A stretch of 64,000 bases of DNA from Mycobacterium paraseoulense (GCF_010731655.1 NZ_AP022619.1:3348001-3412000); one strand, 5' to 3'. Counted from the first letter of the stretch, positions 27,164 through 35,907 are shown. The notes: a model not told the origin generated them from the sequence alone. Translations and numbers: made by a program.

Positions 27164-27997
27164 ATGGCACGCTCCGACGTCCTGGTCTCCGCGGACTGGG
27201 CCGAGAGCAATCTCGACGCCGCCGGTGTCGTCTTCGTCGAGGTCGACGAGGACACCAGCGCATACGACACCGGCCACATCCCCGGCGCGATCAGGCTGGA
27301 CTGGCGTTCCGACTTGCAGGACCCCGTCAAGCGCGACTTCGTCGACGCACAGCAGTTCTCCAAACTCCTCAGCGAGCGTGGCGTCTCCAACGACGACACC
27401 GTGATCCTCTACGGCGGCAACAACAACTGGTTCGCCGCCTACGCCTATTGGTACTTCAAGTTGTACGGCCACGAGAAGGTCAAGCTGCTCGACGGAGGCC
27501 GCAAGAAGTGGGAACTCGACGGGCGCGCGCTGTCCAGCGACGCGGTTAGCAGGCCGGCCACCTCATACAGCGCCGCCGCCCCGGACAACAGCATCCGGGC
27601 GTTCCGCGACGAAGTGATCGCGGCCATCAACGCCAAGAACCTGGTCGACGTGCGTTCGCCCGACGAGTTCTCCGGCAAGATCTTGGCGCCGGCGCATCTG
27701 CCGCAGGAGCAGAGCCAGCGGCCCGGCCACATTCCCGGGGCGATCAACGTGCCGTGGAGCCGGGCTGCCAACGAGGATGGCACCTTCAAGTCCGACGAGG
27801 AGCTGGCCAAGCTGTACGCCGACGCCGGCCTGGACGGCACCAAGGAAACGATCGCGTACTGCCGGATCGGGGAGCGTTCGTCGCACACCTGGTTCGTGCT
27901 CCGGGAATTACTCGGCCACAAGAACGTCAAGAACTACGACGGAAGTTGGACGGAATACGGCTCCCTGGTGGGTGCCCCGATTGAGTTGGGAAGCTGA
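27164..27997 (+). CDS. cysA2: thiosulfate sulfurtransferase (rhodanese) CysA2-like
   Basis: A 277-residue protein with two rhodanese domains. The first (1-140) is inactive; the second carries the persulfide loop CRIGER with Cys233. It begins MARSDVLVSADWAESNLDAAGVV and contains the GHIPGAIRLDW and PGHIPGAINVPWSRA rhodanese signatures. It transfers sulfane sulfur from thiosulfate or thiols to acceptors, in cytoplasmic cysteine and sulfur-carrier metabolism. It lies 35 bp after DUF4395 and 1 bp before sseC, hence co-transcribed and under the polycysteine attenuator. Confidence 0.94.
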   Translation: MARSDVLVSADWAESNLDAAGVVFVEVDEDTSAYDTGHIPGAIRLDWRSDLQDPVKRDFVDAQQFSKLLSERGVSNDDTVILYGGNNNWFAAYAYWYFKLYGHEKVKLLDGGRKKWELDGRALSSDAVSRPATSYSAAAPDNSIRAFRDEVIAAINAKNLVDVRSPDEFSGKILAPAHLPQEQSQRPGHIPGAINVPWSRAANEDGTFKSDEELAKLYADAGLDGTKETIAYCRIGERSSHTWFVLRELLGHKNVKNYDGSWTEYGSLVGAPIELGS

Positions 27998-27998
27998 T

Positions 27999-28301
27999 AT
28001 GTGCTCTGCCCCGAAGCAAGGAGTGACGCTGCCGGCCAGCGTCGACTTGGAGAAGGAAACGGTGATCACCGGCCGAGTCGTGGACAGCGATGGCCAGGCG
28101 GTGGGTGGCGCGTTCGTCCGCTTGCTCGACTCGTCGGACGAGTTCACGGCCGAGGTCGTCGCATCGGCGACCGGCGACTTCCGGTTCTTCGCCGCCCCGG
28201 GGTCCTGGACGCTGCGCGCCTTGTCGGCGGCCGGTAACGGGAACGCCGTGGTGACCCCGTCCGGCGCGGGCATCCACGAGGTGGACGTCAAGATCGCCTG
28301 A
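27999..28301 (+). CDS. sseC: SseC, DUF1416 carboxypeptidase-regulatory-like protein
   Basis: A 100-residue protein starting ATG 27999, one base after the cysA2 stop. The sequence forms a small beta-sandwich (ITGRVVDSDGQAVGGAFVRLLDSS ... DFRFFAAPGSWTLRALS) of the carboxypeptidase regulatory-like fold. It always accompanies cysA2/sseA in mycobacteria (sseC1, sseC2), so a role with the sulfurtransferase is expected, but no activity is known. The N-terminal MCSAPKQG contains the only Cys. Same operon as above. Confidence 0.9.
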   Translation: MCSAPKQGVTLPASVDLEKETVITGRVVDSDGQAVGGAFVRLLDSSDEFTAEVVASATGDFRFFAAPGSWTLRALSAAGNGNAVVTPSGAGIHEVDVKIA

Positions 28302-28338
28302 GACCCCCGCTGCACCGACGACCACCTCCCGTGGCTAA

Positions 28339-28344
28339 TAGACT
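28339..28344 (+). promoter_or_regulatory. -10 box before a small membrane protein gene
   Basis: TAGACT (TANNNT) lies 7 nt before GTG 28352; no ribosome-binding site is seen. Suggests a separate leaderless promoter for the small protein and nitrobindin gene. Confidence 0.45.
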
Positions 28345-28351
28345 GGTCCCC

Positions 28352-28450
28352 GTGGTGCTGTTCTTCGAGATCATGCTGGTCGTGTCGGTCGTGGTGATCT
28401 CATGGTTTGCGCTGTACACGCTCTACCGGCTCATCACTGACGAATCGTGA
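28352..28450 (+). CDS. single-pass small membrane protein, 32 aa
   Basis: A short frame from GTG 28352 encoding [20 protein letters not shown] then [12 protein letters not shown]. One hydrophobic helix of about 21 residues is followed by a short charged tail. The stop overlaps the GTG start of the nitrobindin gene (GTGA, 28447-28450), a coupling pattern that supports genuine translation; an in-frame GTG at 28331 is an alternative start. Too short for usual gene calling. Function unknown; it may anchor or partner the downstream heme protein. Confidence 0.6.
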   Translation: MVLFFEIMLVVSVVVISWFALYTLYRLITDES

Positions 28451-29103
28451 CTTCTGACGAGCCATTGAGTCCGGCGAGCTCCGGCGATCGCGCGATGGCC
28501 GCCGCCGCGGAGCGCGCCAAGCTCACCGCCGGCCGCAATATTCCCGCCTTCGACGACCTGCCGCTTCCTGCCGACACCGCCAACCTGCGGGAAGGCGCCA
28601 ACCTGCACGACGCATTGTTGGCGCTGCTGCCGCTGGTCGGTGTGTGGCGCGGACACGGCGAGGGCCGTGCCCATGACGGCGATTACCGGTTCGGCCAGCA
28701 GATCGTGGTCTCGCACGACGGCGGTGATTATCTGAATTGGGAATCCCGCACGTGGCGGCTCAGCGACACGGGTGATTACCAGGAACACGGGTTGCGCGAG
28801 ACGGGGTTCTGGCGCTTCGTCAATGATCCCGACGACCCCAGCGAATCTCAGGCCATCGAGTTGCTGCTGGCCCATTCGGCCGGCTACGTGGAACTGTTCT
28901 ACGGCCGGCCGCGTACCCAGTCGTCGTGGGAGTTGGTGACCGACGCGCTGGCCCGCAGCCGATCGGGCGTGCTGGTCGGTGGCGCGAAGCGCCTCTACGG
29001 CATCGTCGAGGGCGGCGACCTGGCCTATGTCGAGGAGCGGGTGGACGCCGACGGCGGCCTGGTTCCCCATCTTTCGGCGCGGCTCTCGCGGTACGCCGGG
29101 TAA
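28447..29103 (+). CDS. nitrobindin-like heme beta-barrel protein (Rv0813c-like)
   Basis: A 218-residue protein of the FABP-like nitrobindin family. The barrel opens [19 protein letters not shown] (GxWxGxG), followed by [22 protein letters not shown] strands. Nitrobindins bind ferric heme on the barrel floor and isomerise peroxynitrite to nitrate; Rv0813c is the structurally studied mycobacterial homologue with a water-filled cavity. Residues 1-50 ([21 protein letters not shown]) are an extension absent from the shortest members. Overlaps the 32-residue membrane protein gene by 4 bp. The next gene is the first of the inserted RyR/TIR pair. Confidence 0.88.
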   Translation: MTSDEPLSPASSGDRAMAAAAERAKLTAGRNIPAFDDLPLPADTANLREGANLHDALLALLPLVGVWRGHGEGRAHDGDYRFGQQIVVSHDGGDYLNWESRTWRLSDTGDYQEHGLRETGFWRFVNDPDDPSESQAIELLLAHSAGYVELFYGRPRTQSSWELVTDALARSRSGVLVGGAKRLYGIVEGGDLAYVEERVDADGGLVPHLSARLSRYAG

Positions 29104-29186
29104 CCGCCGACCCGCTCGTTCGACCTCCAACCGGCCACCTCCGGTGTCATCATGTGCGTGCAACCACGATCGAAGGAGGTCGGCGG

Positions 29187-31559
29187 ATGCGTCGTAGTGT
29201 GACGACGTCCCCTCCTGCCCGCCGCATCGCGTCCGTCGTCGGCCTACTTCTCCTTGGGTATCTGTGCCTTCTGGCGCTGCGGCCTTCGACCAGTGACGCC
29301 CTGCCGTCGTGGTTGAGGTGGTTCGGTCAGCCCGGGTCGGGACCCACGCTGTTGGTGACGTTGGCGATCCTGGCTTTTTTCGTGATGGCGTTTCGATCGG
29401 CCGGCGTCGGGCGCACGACAGGCATCTCATTCACCGTTATCGCAGCCTTGATCAGCTTGACCGGCATACTCGGCCTCAGCTCCTATTGGTCTTGTCACGA
29501 CGCCAACCATCCGGCGTTGTTCACCCCGCTGATGGCGACGGCCTCGTTGGTCAAAGGCAGCACCGGCGACTACTCGCTGGGCGGACGCCCGTGCCCGACG
29601 CCCACCCCGATCGCCCTGGAAGTGGCCCGGGTGACCGCCCTGGCCGCGATCTTCACCGGATTGGGTGGGGTCGTTATCGCTGCCTTCCGCTCCCAAGTGG
29701 ACCGGTTACGAGCGAACCTCGCAGACTCCGTCACCGCCGTCGTCGGCATCGATGACGACACCCAGTCGATGATCAGCGGGATCGCGCAGACGTTGGACCG
29801 GCGCAACACCCTGGTGGTCATCACCAACGCGGGCGACGACCACGTAACCCGTGCTCGCAGGCAGGGCGCCCGAGTGGTCCTGGTGGATTTCAGCACGCCG
29901 TCCACCCTGGTCTCGCTGCGACTGTGGCGCCACCTCACACGGCTCTACCTGATGGCACCCGACCCGGCGATCAACCTACTGTGGCTTGACCTGATCGGTC
30001 GTCGGCTCGCCGAGGTCGGCCACAAGCAGCGGTTGCCGCTGATCGTGCGCATGGATGACCCGTGGCTCGCCGAAGCGTGGCGCGCTCAGCAATTCGGGGG
30101 GTCGGGCAACCGGTGGGCGGCCGATGTGGTCGGTAAGTATGAGGTGACCGCCGGCAGGTTATTGGACGGCATCATTGAAGCCAAGACCATTCGTCGGGTA
30201 TTCGTTTGTGGCACTTCACAATTGACTCTGGCGTTGTGCGCGGACCTGACCCGCCGCGCTCTTGAGCGCGACTTCTATACCCCGCCGGATGCGGTGCCGT
30301 TACCGGCGCTCACCCTCGTCGAACGCGACGCCGACGACTACTTGCAGGATCACGAATTTCATCGCCAGCAAGCCGGTTTCATGTCGGATGGACCGGAAGT
30401 CGATGCGGTATCGGCGATGCCAACGGTACCCACCATGCTGCGTTTGATTGGCGATGCGAACCCCGCGACGAGCGCCGTGATTTTGGTCAACACGCAGCAG
30501 GCTGCGACGGCCAGTAGGCTGGCTGCCCGCTTCCCCGAGATGCCGGTGTACACCTCGGATCTCAACACCAACCTGGCTGACGACGCGATCCAGGTCGTGG
30601 GAAGGTTGCAGTCCTACTCCCTGGTGCTGGACAGTCGCGAGGGCCGAGTCCAGGATGCCTGGGAGCGCGCGGCGAGGCTCATTCACGAGCGCTATGTGTC
30701 AACGATCGAACCGGGGGCACCCCGGTCCCCGGCCGCGCTGCCGTGGGAGGACCTTAATGAGTTCTACCGCGGATCCAATCGGCGCCAGGTACGCAACGCC
30801 CTATGGATGGTTGAAAAAATCGCCGGGCACACCTGGAATACGTGGGGCAGCCCACCGGCACAGCTTTCCGGCAACGACATGGCGGGATTGCCGCCATTGG
30901 AGCAGCTTGCTCTGATGGGCTTCGACCACGACTCAGCGATGAGCATGGCGCGGGCTGAGCACGAGGACTGGTGTCGCTATTACCGCCGCAACGGCTGGAA
31001 GTACGGTTCGCCTCGCGATGATTCCCACAAGATCCACGACAAGCTCGTCGACTGGTCGGCGGTGGAAAGCACCCCCGATTTGCTCAATGCAGCGATCCGC
31101 AGCTTGGCCGCTACCTTGTGGAGTCTGCGCCAGCTGGGATTCCGGTCGCGCCCAATGTGGCAGACCTTCACCCGGATCGGGACGGTCACCGCTGAACAAC
31201 GCGACGCCCCGTGGACGTGGACATCGGATTCCGGACACACGATGCGTGCCAACGCCGGTGACTGGGCGGTCCACGAAGACGGAAAGATCTGGTCCGTGCG
31301 CGACGACATTTTCCGCGACACGTACGAGCCGGCGGGTGATGGGAAATGGCAACGCAGTGGCTGCGTTCAGGCGCGGCCCGCGCAGGCCGGTGAAACCATT
31401 GACACCCTGGAAGGCCCCGCGACTGCGGCCGACGGCGACTGGGTCGTACGCGGGGAGGCCGGCGAGCAATGGCCCGTGCCCGCCGACGAATTCGCGCGCC
31501 GCTACGCCGAATTCCGCCCTCCCGAAGAAAGCCGCGTTTTGGATCGCGGAAAGCAATAA
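29187..31559 (+). CDS. four-helix membrane protein with Rossmann-like and RyR domains
   Basis: A 790-residue protein from ATG 29187 (GAAGGAGG at about 29171-29178). Four hydrophobic segments lie at about 13-32, 53-70, 80-98 and 147-167. Residues 182-480 look like two Rossmann/RCK-type units (VTAVVGIDDDTQSMISGIAQ near 182, and RRVFVCGTSQLTLALCADL near 336), as in TrkA-N proteins. Residues 485-655 contain a RyR-type region: ARAEHEDWCRYYRRNGWKYG (588-607) and HKIHDKLVDW (614-623). The tail (675-775) holds two similar beta units with GDWAVHEDGKIWSVRDDIF and GDWVVRGEAGEQWPVPADEF. It sits in a position where M. tuberculosis has no gene, directly before a TIR-domain gene; the pair probably forms a ligand- or nucleotide-responsive membrane system. 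Function unproven. Confidence 0.75.
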   Translation: MRRSVTTSPPARRIASVVGLLLLGYLCLLALRPSTSDALPSWLRWFGQPGSGPTLLVTLAILAFFVMAFRSAGVGRTTGISFTVIAALISLTGILGLSSYWSCHDANHPALFTPLMATASLVKGSTGDYSLGGRPCPTPTPIALEVARVTALAAIFTGLGGVVIAAFRSQVDRLRANLADSVTAVVGIDDDTQSMISGIAQTLDRRNTLVVITNAGDDHVTRARRQGARVVLVDFSTPSTLVSLRLWRHLTRLYLMAPDPAINLLWLDLIGRRLAEVGHKQRLPLIVRMDDPWLAEAWRAQQFGGSGNRWAADVVGKYEVTAGRLLDGIIEAKTIRRVFVCGTSQLTLALCADLTRRALERDFYTPPDAVPLPALTLVERDADDYLQDHEFHRQQAGFMSDGPEVDAVSAMPTVPTMLRLIGDANPATSAVILVNTQQAATASRLAARFPEMPVYTSDLNTNLADDAIQVVGRLQSYSLVLDSREGRVQDAWERAARLIHERYVSTIEPGAPRSPAALPWEDLNEFYRGSNRRQVRNALWMVEKIAGHTWNTWGSPPAQLSGNDMAGLPPLEQLALMGFDHDSAMSMARAEHEDWCRYYRRNGWKYGSPRDDSHKIHDKLVDWSAVESTPDLLNAAIRSLAATLWSLRQLGFRSRPMWQTFTRIGTVTAEQRDAPWTWTSDSGHTMRANAGDWAVHEDGKIWSVRDDIFRDTYEPAGDGKWQRSGCVQARPAQAGETIDTLEGPATAADGDWVVRGEAGEQWPVPADEFARRYAEFRPPEESRVLDRGKQ

Positions 31560-31704
31560 GCGTCTGACGCGTTATCGACTCGAACGGAGTCGAATTGGCC
31601 ATCCTGAGATGGGCTGACACTGATACGGTATCGGCGCATGTGATACCGGTCGCATGCAGGCCATGGCCCATTTCGTTCGCTCGGCCTCACCCTAGGAGAC
31701 TGTG

Positions 31705-33252
31705 ATGGCGCTGTTTGTCAGCTACTCGAGCCAGGACAGGTCAACGGTCGATGCCCTGGCGGCGGCCCTGCGGCGCGCCCAACAGCAAGTTTGGTTCGAC
31801 CAAGAGCTAGGCGGCGGCGACTCGTGGTGGGCCAAGATCCTCGAGCAGATCCGTGCCTGCGACCTGTTCCTCGTCGCGCTCTCAAGCAACTGGTTGCAGT
31901 CCAAACCGAGTCAGTCCGAGCTGCGCTACGCGCAGGCTTTGAACAAGCCGATCCTTCCGGTTCGCATCGGCGACATAGGCAGCATGCGCGTGAATCCACT
32001 TGCGGCGTTGCAGATCATCGACTATCGCAACCCGACCGTTGACGCCGGCATCCAGCTGGTCACCGCCGTGCACTCGCTCACCGCTAAGCCTCACCCGTTG
32101 CCGGACCCGCTGCCCGACGAGCCGCCCGTGCCGTTCGGCTACATAACGCGGTTGGGCAACATGCTCGCCGAGAAGGAGCTCAGCCCGCAGCAGCAGCTGC
32201 AATTGCTGGTCGAACTCAGATCCGGACTCGACGAGGACGGCGACGACCCCAGCGCTCGCAGCGACATCGCCCAACTTTTGCGCATGATGCGCCTGCGACA
32301 CGACGTCACCTATCGCACCCGAAACGACATCGACAACGTGCTCGCGTCGATCGAGTCTGATCAGCAAGCTTCGGCTTCGGGCGCGTCGACAACAACCGGC
32401 GCCAGCTCGCAGACTGCACCGACCGCCCCGGCGCGACCGGCAAGCGACACCACCGCCGCGAGCGCGGCCGGCGGCGGTGCGGCCGCAACCGGCGGATCCA
32501 ACAACCGGCTGATCATCATCGGCGGCGCCACCCTGGCCGTCATCGTCGCGATCGTCGCGGCGGTCGTTTTCCTGAGCCAGGAGTCGACTTCCAAAAAAAC
32601 ATCGGCCGGGACGGCGCCGGGCGGCCCCGCCGGGACAGCCGGGCAGACGGCGCCCGCTACCGGGGCACCCGGACAATCGGCGCCCGCACCAGGGGCCGCT
32701 GGGCGTCTGGACACGATTCTGCTCAGCGCGCAGCAGGTGAACGCCATCATGAACCCGCCCACATCGATGCAAGTCGCGGACGACCAGACGGCCACGCGGC
32801 TGCGTCCAGACGAGAGTCTGTCAAATGCGGCCTGCTTTGGCGCGTTCGATCCGATTCGGCAGAGCGCCTATGCGGGCTACAACCCCACCGGCGTGCTCGG
32901 ACAGGGGCTGGATACGCAGGACAGCAGCTATCGGGTTTACCAAGCCGCGGTCAGCTTCCCGACCCCCGCACAAGCTCAGGAGTTCGTGACCGCCTCTGCC
33001 GGCAAATGGAAGGCGTGCAACGGCGTAACCGTGAAGTTCAACAACAAAGCCAACTGGACCTTCGGGAATGTGACCGAGACTTCGTCGAGGATCACGCTGT
33101 CGCGCGCGCCGGGAGATCCGAACCGGGCGAGCTGCGAGCGCGTGCTGAGTGCGGTGTCCGACGTGGTCCTCGACGTCATGGCCTGCGAAGTGGGTGTCCA
33201 CGGTCAAGGCGGACAGATCACCGATCAGATGGCCGCCAACGTCAAACAATAG
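31705..33252 (+). CDS. membrane protein: cytoplasmic TIR domain plus extracytoplasmic PknH-type sensor
   Basis: A 515-residue protein from ATG 31705 (AGGAG at 31694-31698; GTG 31702 also in frame). Residues 1-125 are a TIR domain: ALFVSYSSQDRSTVDALAAAL, WFDQEL, CDLFLVALSSNWLQS, with Glu72 in SELRYA at the position of the NADase Glu of TIR proteins. Residues 140-218 are helical and unrecognised. An Ala/Thr/Ser linker leads to one membrane helix (268-290), a Pro/Ala/Gly-rich wall-spanning linker (295-332) and a C-terminal domain (333-515) resembling the PknH extracellular sensor, with four Cys (377, 438, 477, 494) that could form two disulfides. This fuses a kinase-type sensor to a TIR effector. 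It follows the RyR gene by 145 bp. Confidence 0.8.
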   Translation: MALFVSYSSQDRSTVDALAAALRRAQQQVWFDQELGGGDSWWAKILEQIRACDLFLVALSSNWLQSKPSQSELRYAQALNKPILPVRIGDIGSMRVNPLAALQIIDYRNPTVDAGIQLVTAVHSLTAKPHPLPDPLPDEPPVPFGYITRLGNMLAEKELSPQQQLQLLVELRSGLDEDGDDPSARSDIAQLLRMMRLRHDVTYRTRNDIDNVLASIESDQQASASGASTTTGASSQTAPTAPARPASDTTAASAAGGGAAATGGSNNRLIIIGGATLAVIVAIVAAVVFLSQESTSKKTSAGTAPGGPAGTAGQTAPATGAPGQSAPAPGAAGRLDTILLSAQQVNAIMNPPTSMQVADDQTATRLRPDESLSNAACFGAFDPIRQSAYAGYNPTGVLGQGLDTQDSSYRVYQAAVSFPTPAQAQEFVTASAGKWKACNGVTVKFNNKANWTFGNVTETSSRITLSRAPGDPNRASCERVLSAVSDVVLDVMACEVGVHGQGGQITDQMAANVKQ

Positions 33253-33287
33253 CGGCGCCCAGGCGTCGACCGGCCCCAGACGTGGAG

Positions 33288-33337
33288 CGGCCCCCGAGCA
33301 AGGCTCCCGGTTGGACAGACCGGAAACTCGGGGGCCG
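33288..33337 (+). terminator. long GC hairpin after the TIR gene
   Basis: CGGCCCCCGAG (33288-33298) and CTCGGGGGCCG (33327-33337) are perfect 11-bp arms; the 28-nt loop holds a second stem (CCGGT/ACCGG). It lies 35 bp after the TIR stop; a probable transcription end, without a U-tract. The remaining DNA to 33512 shows no gene. Confidence 0.45.
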
Positions 33338-33512
33338 GGTGGCCACGGGGAATTCGCCAGCGCGCGTAAATCGCCGGCTCTTCGAAAGCCACTGCTGCTA
33401 GCGCGCAGCCACCTCACATGTCCATGAAGCTATCAATTTCGCGGACCACCTCCCTTCTTGTGTACGGCCGACCGTACCCGCGATTCCGCAACCCGACAAC
33501 ACAATTCAGCGC

Positions 33513-34403
33513 TTAGCGATCGCTGACGATCGCGGAGTCGATCAAGGAGGCGAATTCCGCGGCCATTGCAGACCGAGGCAGTGGCCGACCGTCGAGCGTG
33601 TGCACGCGGGCGGCCAACGTCATACTCGAGACCAGCCAGATCCCTTGCGCGGCATTGAGATCGGCAAGCCGCAACGCGCGATAGTCGCAGTCGTAGCCCT
33701 TCGACCTCGCCACCTCGAAAAGGGCCTGCTGCGTGGTGCCACGCAAAATCGGATACCACGGCGGAGGCGTCAGCAGGCACACATTCCCGCCCGCTCCCGT
33801 TTCGGCATCGGCCGCGATCACCACCGTCGAGCGCGGACCTTCCAGGATGTAGCCGTCCGAGCTGACGAAGATCACGTCACCGGCGCCCTGCCGGGCGGCA
33901 TGACGCAAGGCGGCCATGTTGACCGCATAGGACAGGGTCTTGGCCCCGGCCAGCAGCCACGGCATCGCGTCGGTGCCGGCGGCGGCCAGCCCGCGGTCCA
34001 ACGTCACCGCGGCCAGCCCGTCGCGCCGGACGGCCGTCACTCGTTCGGGGACAGCGGTGACCATGACATAGGCCGTCGGCGTCGTCCCGCTCTCCCGGCC
34101 GCGGCTGTAGATCAGGCGCATCGCGCCCTCGTCAGCGGTTCCCGCGACCCACTGCCGGGTGGCCAGGCCGATCGCATTGCGCCAGGCGGGCAGTTCCGGC
34201 CCGGGCAAATCCATCAGCCTGGCCGACTGGGCCAGCCGCTGCAGATGGGACTCGAGCAGACAGGGCCTGCCGTCGCGGACCAACAGCGTCTCGAAGACGC
34301 CGTCGCCGCGAACCGCGGCCAGGTCGTCGGCGTGCAGAAGCGGGGCATCGGGCGGATGGACCGCGCCGTCCAGCGTGACGATCACACCGGTCAGGCTTGC
34401 CAT
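33513..34403 (-). CDS. class IV aminotransferase / aminodeoxychorismate lyase (Rv0812-like)
   Basis: A 296-residue PLP enzyme of fold type IV. The Schiff-base Lys is K155 (AGAKTLSYAVNM) and the phosphate-cup motif is ILEGPRSTVV near 187; VRGDGVFETL near 31 is also characteristic. The start is ATG 34403; the frame extends upstream to 34529 but would overlap the divergent ygfZ-like gene. Rv0812 has been assigned as a D-amino acid/branched-chain type transaminase or as PabC, which converts aminodeoxychorismate to p-aminobenzoate for folate. Both are possible from sequence alone. Divergent from the folate-binding YgfZ protein, a functional hint toward folate chemistry. Confidence 0.87.
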   Translation of the reverse strand: MASLTGVIVTLDGAVHPPDAPLLHADDLAAVRGDGVFETLLVRDGRPCLLESHLQRLAQSARLMDLPGPELPAWRNAIGLATRQWVAGTADEGAMRLIYSRGRESGTTPTAYVMVTAVPERVTAVRRDGLAAVTLDRGLAAAGTDAMPWLLAGAKTLSYAVNMAALRHAARQGAGDVIFVSSDGYILEGPRSTVVIAADAETGAGGNVCLLTPPPWYPILRGTTQQALFEVARSKGYDCDYRALRLADLNAAQGIWLVSSMTLAARVHTLDGRPLPRSAMAAEFASLIDSAIVSDR

Positions 34404-34470
34404 GGAGGTAAAGCCTAGCGCCGAGCGTGCGGCTGGCCGCACGCTCGACGGGCGCGGCGCCAGGGGTCCG

Positions 34471-34476
34471 TAGAGT
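34471..34476 (+). promoter_or_regulatory. -10 box of the leaderless ygfZ-like gene
   Basis: TAGAGT (TANNNT) lies 6 nt before GTG 34483; no Shine-Dalgarno is visible. Confidence 0.5.
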
Positions 34477-34482
34477 TGACGT

Positions 34483-35577
34483 GTGTCTGCAGTACCCGCA
34501 CCCGATTCCGGCCCCGACGCGGGCGCCATTTGGCATTACGGCGACCCACTGGGCGAACAGCGCGCGGCCGAAACCGATGCGGTGGTGGTGGACCGCTCGC
34601 ACCGGGCGGTGCTCACCCTGACCGGTGGCGACCGCCAGAAGTGGCTGCACAGCATCTCCACCCAACACGTCAGCGACCTCCCCGAGGGCGCCAGCAGGCA
34701 GAACCTCAGCCTCGACGGCCAGGGCCGGGTCGAGGACCACTGGATCCAAACCGAACTCGGCGGCACCACCTACCTCGACACCGAGCCGTGGCGGGGCGAA
34801 CCGCTGCTGGAATACCTGCGCAAGATGGTCTTCTGGTCCGACGTCGCCCCGGCGGCCGCCGACCTGGCGGTGCTTTCGCTATTGGGTCCGCGACTGGCCG
34901 AGCCGGCGGTGCTCGACGTGCTGGGCCTGGACGCCCTGCCCGCCGAGCTGACCGCGACGCCGGTCGCCGGCGGTGGCTTCGTGCGGCGGATGCCCGGCGC
35001 CCCCGCGGGCCAGATCGAACTGGACCTGCTGGTTCCCCGCAGCGAATCCGCCGGCTGGCGGGAGCGTCTGGTGCGGGCGGGCGTGCGGCCCGCGGGGGTG
35101 TGGGCCTACGAGGCCCACCGGGTCGTGGCGCTGAGACCGCGGCTGGGCGTCGACACCGACGAACGCACGATTCCGCACGAGGTTGGGTGGATCGGCGGGC
35201 CCGGCCAGGGGGCCGTCCACCTGGACAAGGGTTGCTACCGGGGGCAGGAGACCGTCGCGCGCGTGCACAACCTGGGTAGGCCACCCCGGATGCTCGTCCT
35301 GTTGCACCTCGACGGCTCGGTGGAGCGGCCTTCGACGGGTGACCCGGTGCTCGCCGGCGGTCGCGCCATCGGCCGCCTTGGCACCGTGGTGGATCATGTG
35401 GACCTCGGGCCCGTGGCCCTCGCTCTGCTCAAGCGCGGGGTGCCGGCCGACACCGAACTCGCGACCGGGCCGCAGGCCTCGGTAGCCGCGGTGATCGACG
35501 CCGATTCGCTGCCGCCGACCGAACAGACCGGTGCGGGACGGCTGGCCGTTGAACGGTTGCGGGGCGGTGCGAGATAA
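34483..35577 (+). CDS. ygfZ: folate-binding YgfZ/GcvT-like iron-sulfur maintenance protein
   Basis: A 364-residue protein of the GcvT-like family. The conserved signature KGCYRGQE is at residues 249-256 and the N-terminal folate-binding region includes DRSHRAVLTLTGGDRQKWL and QGRVEDHW. YgfZ proteins bind tetrahydrofolate and support assembly or repair of certain iron-sulfur enzymes such as MiaB and radical-SAM proteins. The conserved Cys251 is functionally required in homologues. It corresponds to Rv0811c. GTG 34483 is supported by a leaderless promoter; the divergent neighbour is the aminotransferase. Confidence 0.9.
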   Translation: MSAVPAPDSGPDAGAIWHYGDPLGEQRAAETDAVVVDRSHRAVLTLTGGDRQKWLHSISTQHVSDLPEGASRQNLSLDGQGRVEDHWIQTELGGTTYLDTEPWRGEPLLEYLRKMVFWSDVAPAAADLAVLSLLGPRLAEPAVLDVLGLDALPAELTATPVAGGGFVRRMPGAPAGQIELDLLVPRSESAGWRERLVRAGVRPAGVWAYEAHRVVALRPRLGVDTDERTIPHEVGWIGGPGQGAVHLDKGCYRGQETVARVHNLGRPPRMLVLLHLDGSVERPSTGDPVLAGGRAIGRLGTVVDHVDLGPVALALLKRGVPADTELATGPQASVAAVIDADSLPPTEQTGAGRLAVERLRGGAR

Positions 35578-35721
35578 TCGTCGATGACGTCCGCCACAGC
35601 GGCAGGGGGGACCGACGCTCAACCGTAAGGCACGGTAAACTGTCGGCAGGACAATAACGACACCAGTAGATCGGAGCCGCCTGATTCGGGCCGCTCCGTT
35701 ATTGCGCGAGGGGGTTCCCCC

Positions 35722-35907
35722 ATGGGCCGCGGCCGGGCTAAGGCAAAGCAGACCAAGGTTGCTCGAGAACTCAAATACAGTTCCCCGCAGACCGACTTCC
35801 AGCGGCTTCAGCAAGAGCTGGCAGGGTCGGATGCCGGAAACTCCACCGAACTGGAGGACGACGGCGTCGGCGACTCCTGGCAAGACGCCGACGACTGGCG
35901 TCGCTAA
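35722..35907 (+). CDS. DUF3073 small protein (Rv0810c-like)
   Basis: A 61-residue actinobacterial protein with a basic start (MGRGRAKAKQTKVARELKYS) and a short acidic tail ending DDWRR. DUF3073 is conserved beside purM in mycobacteria. No enzymatic motif is present; the Lys/Arg-rich N terminus suggests nucleic-acid or ribosome contact, but no function has been shown. ATG 35722 is preceded by a GAGGGGG purine stretch. The 144 bp before it contain the segment GGAGCCGCC...GGGCCGCTCC, a weak imperfect hairpin. It is convergent with purM. Confidence 0.85.
   Translation: MGRGRAKAKQTKVARELKYSSPQTDFQRLQQELAGSDAGNSTELEDDGVGDSWQDADDWRR

Noticed and set aside
28926..29186. Upstream extension of the RyR gene frame to 28926
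   Set aside because: It overlaps nitrobindin out of frame, and a strong GAAGGAGG precedes ATG 29187.
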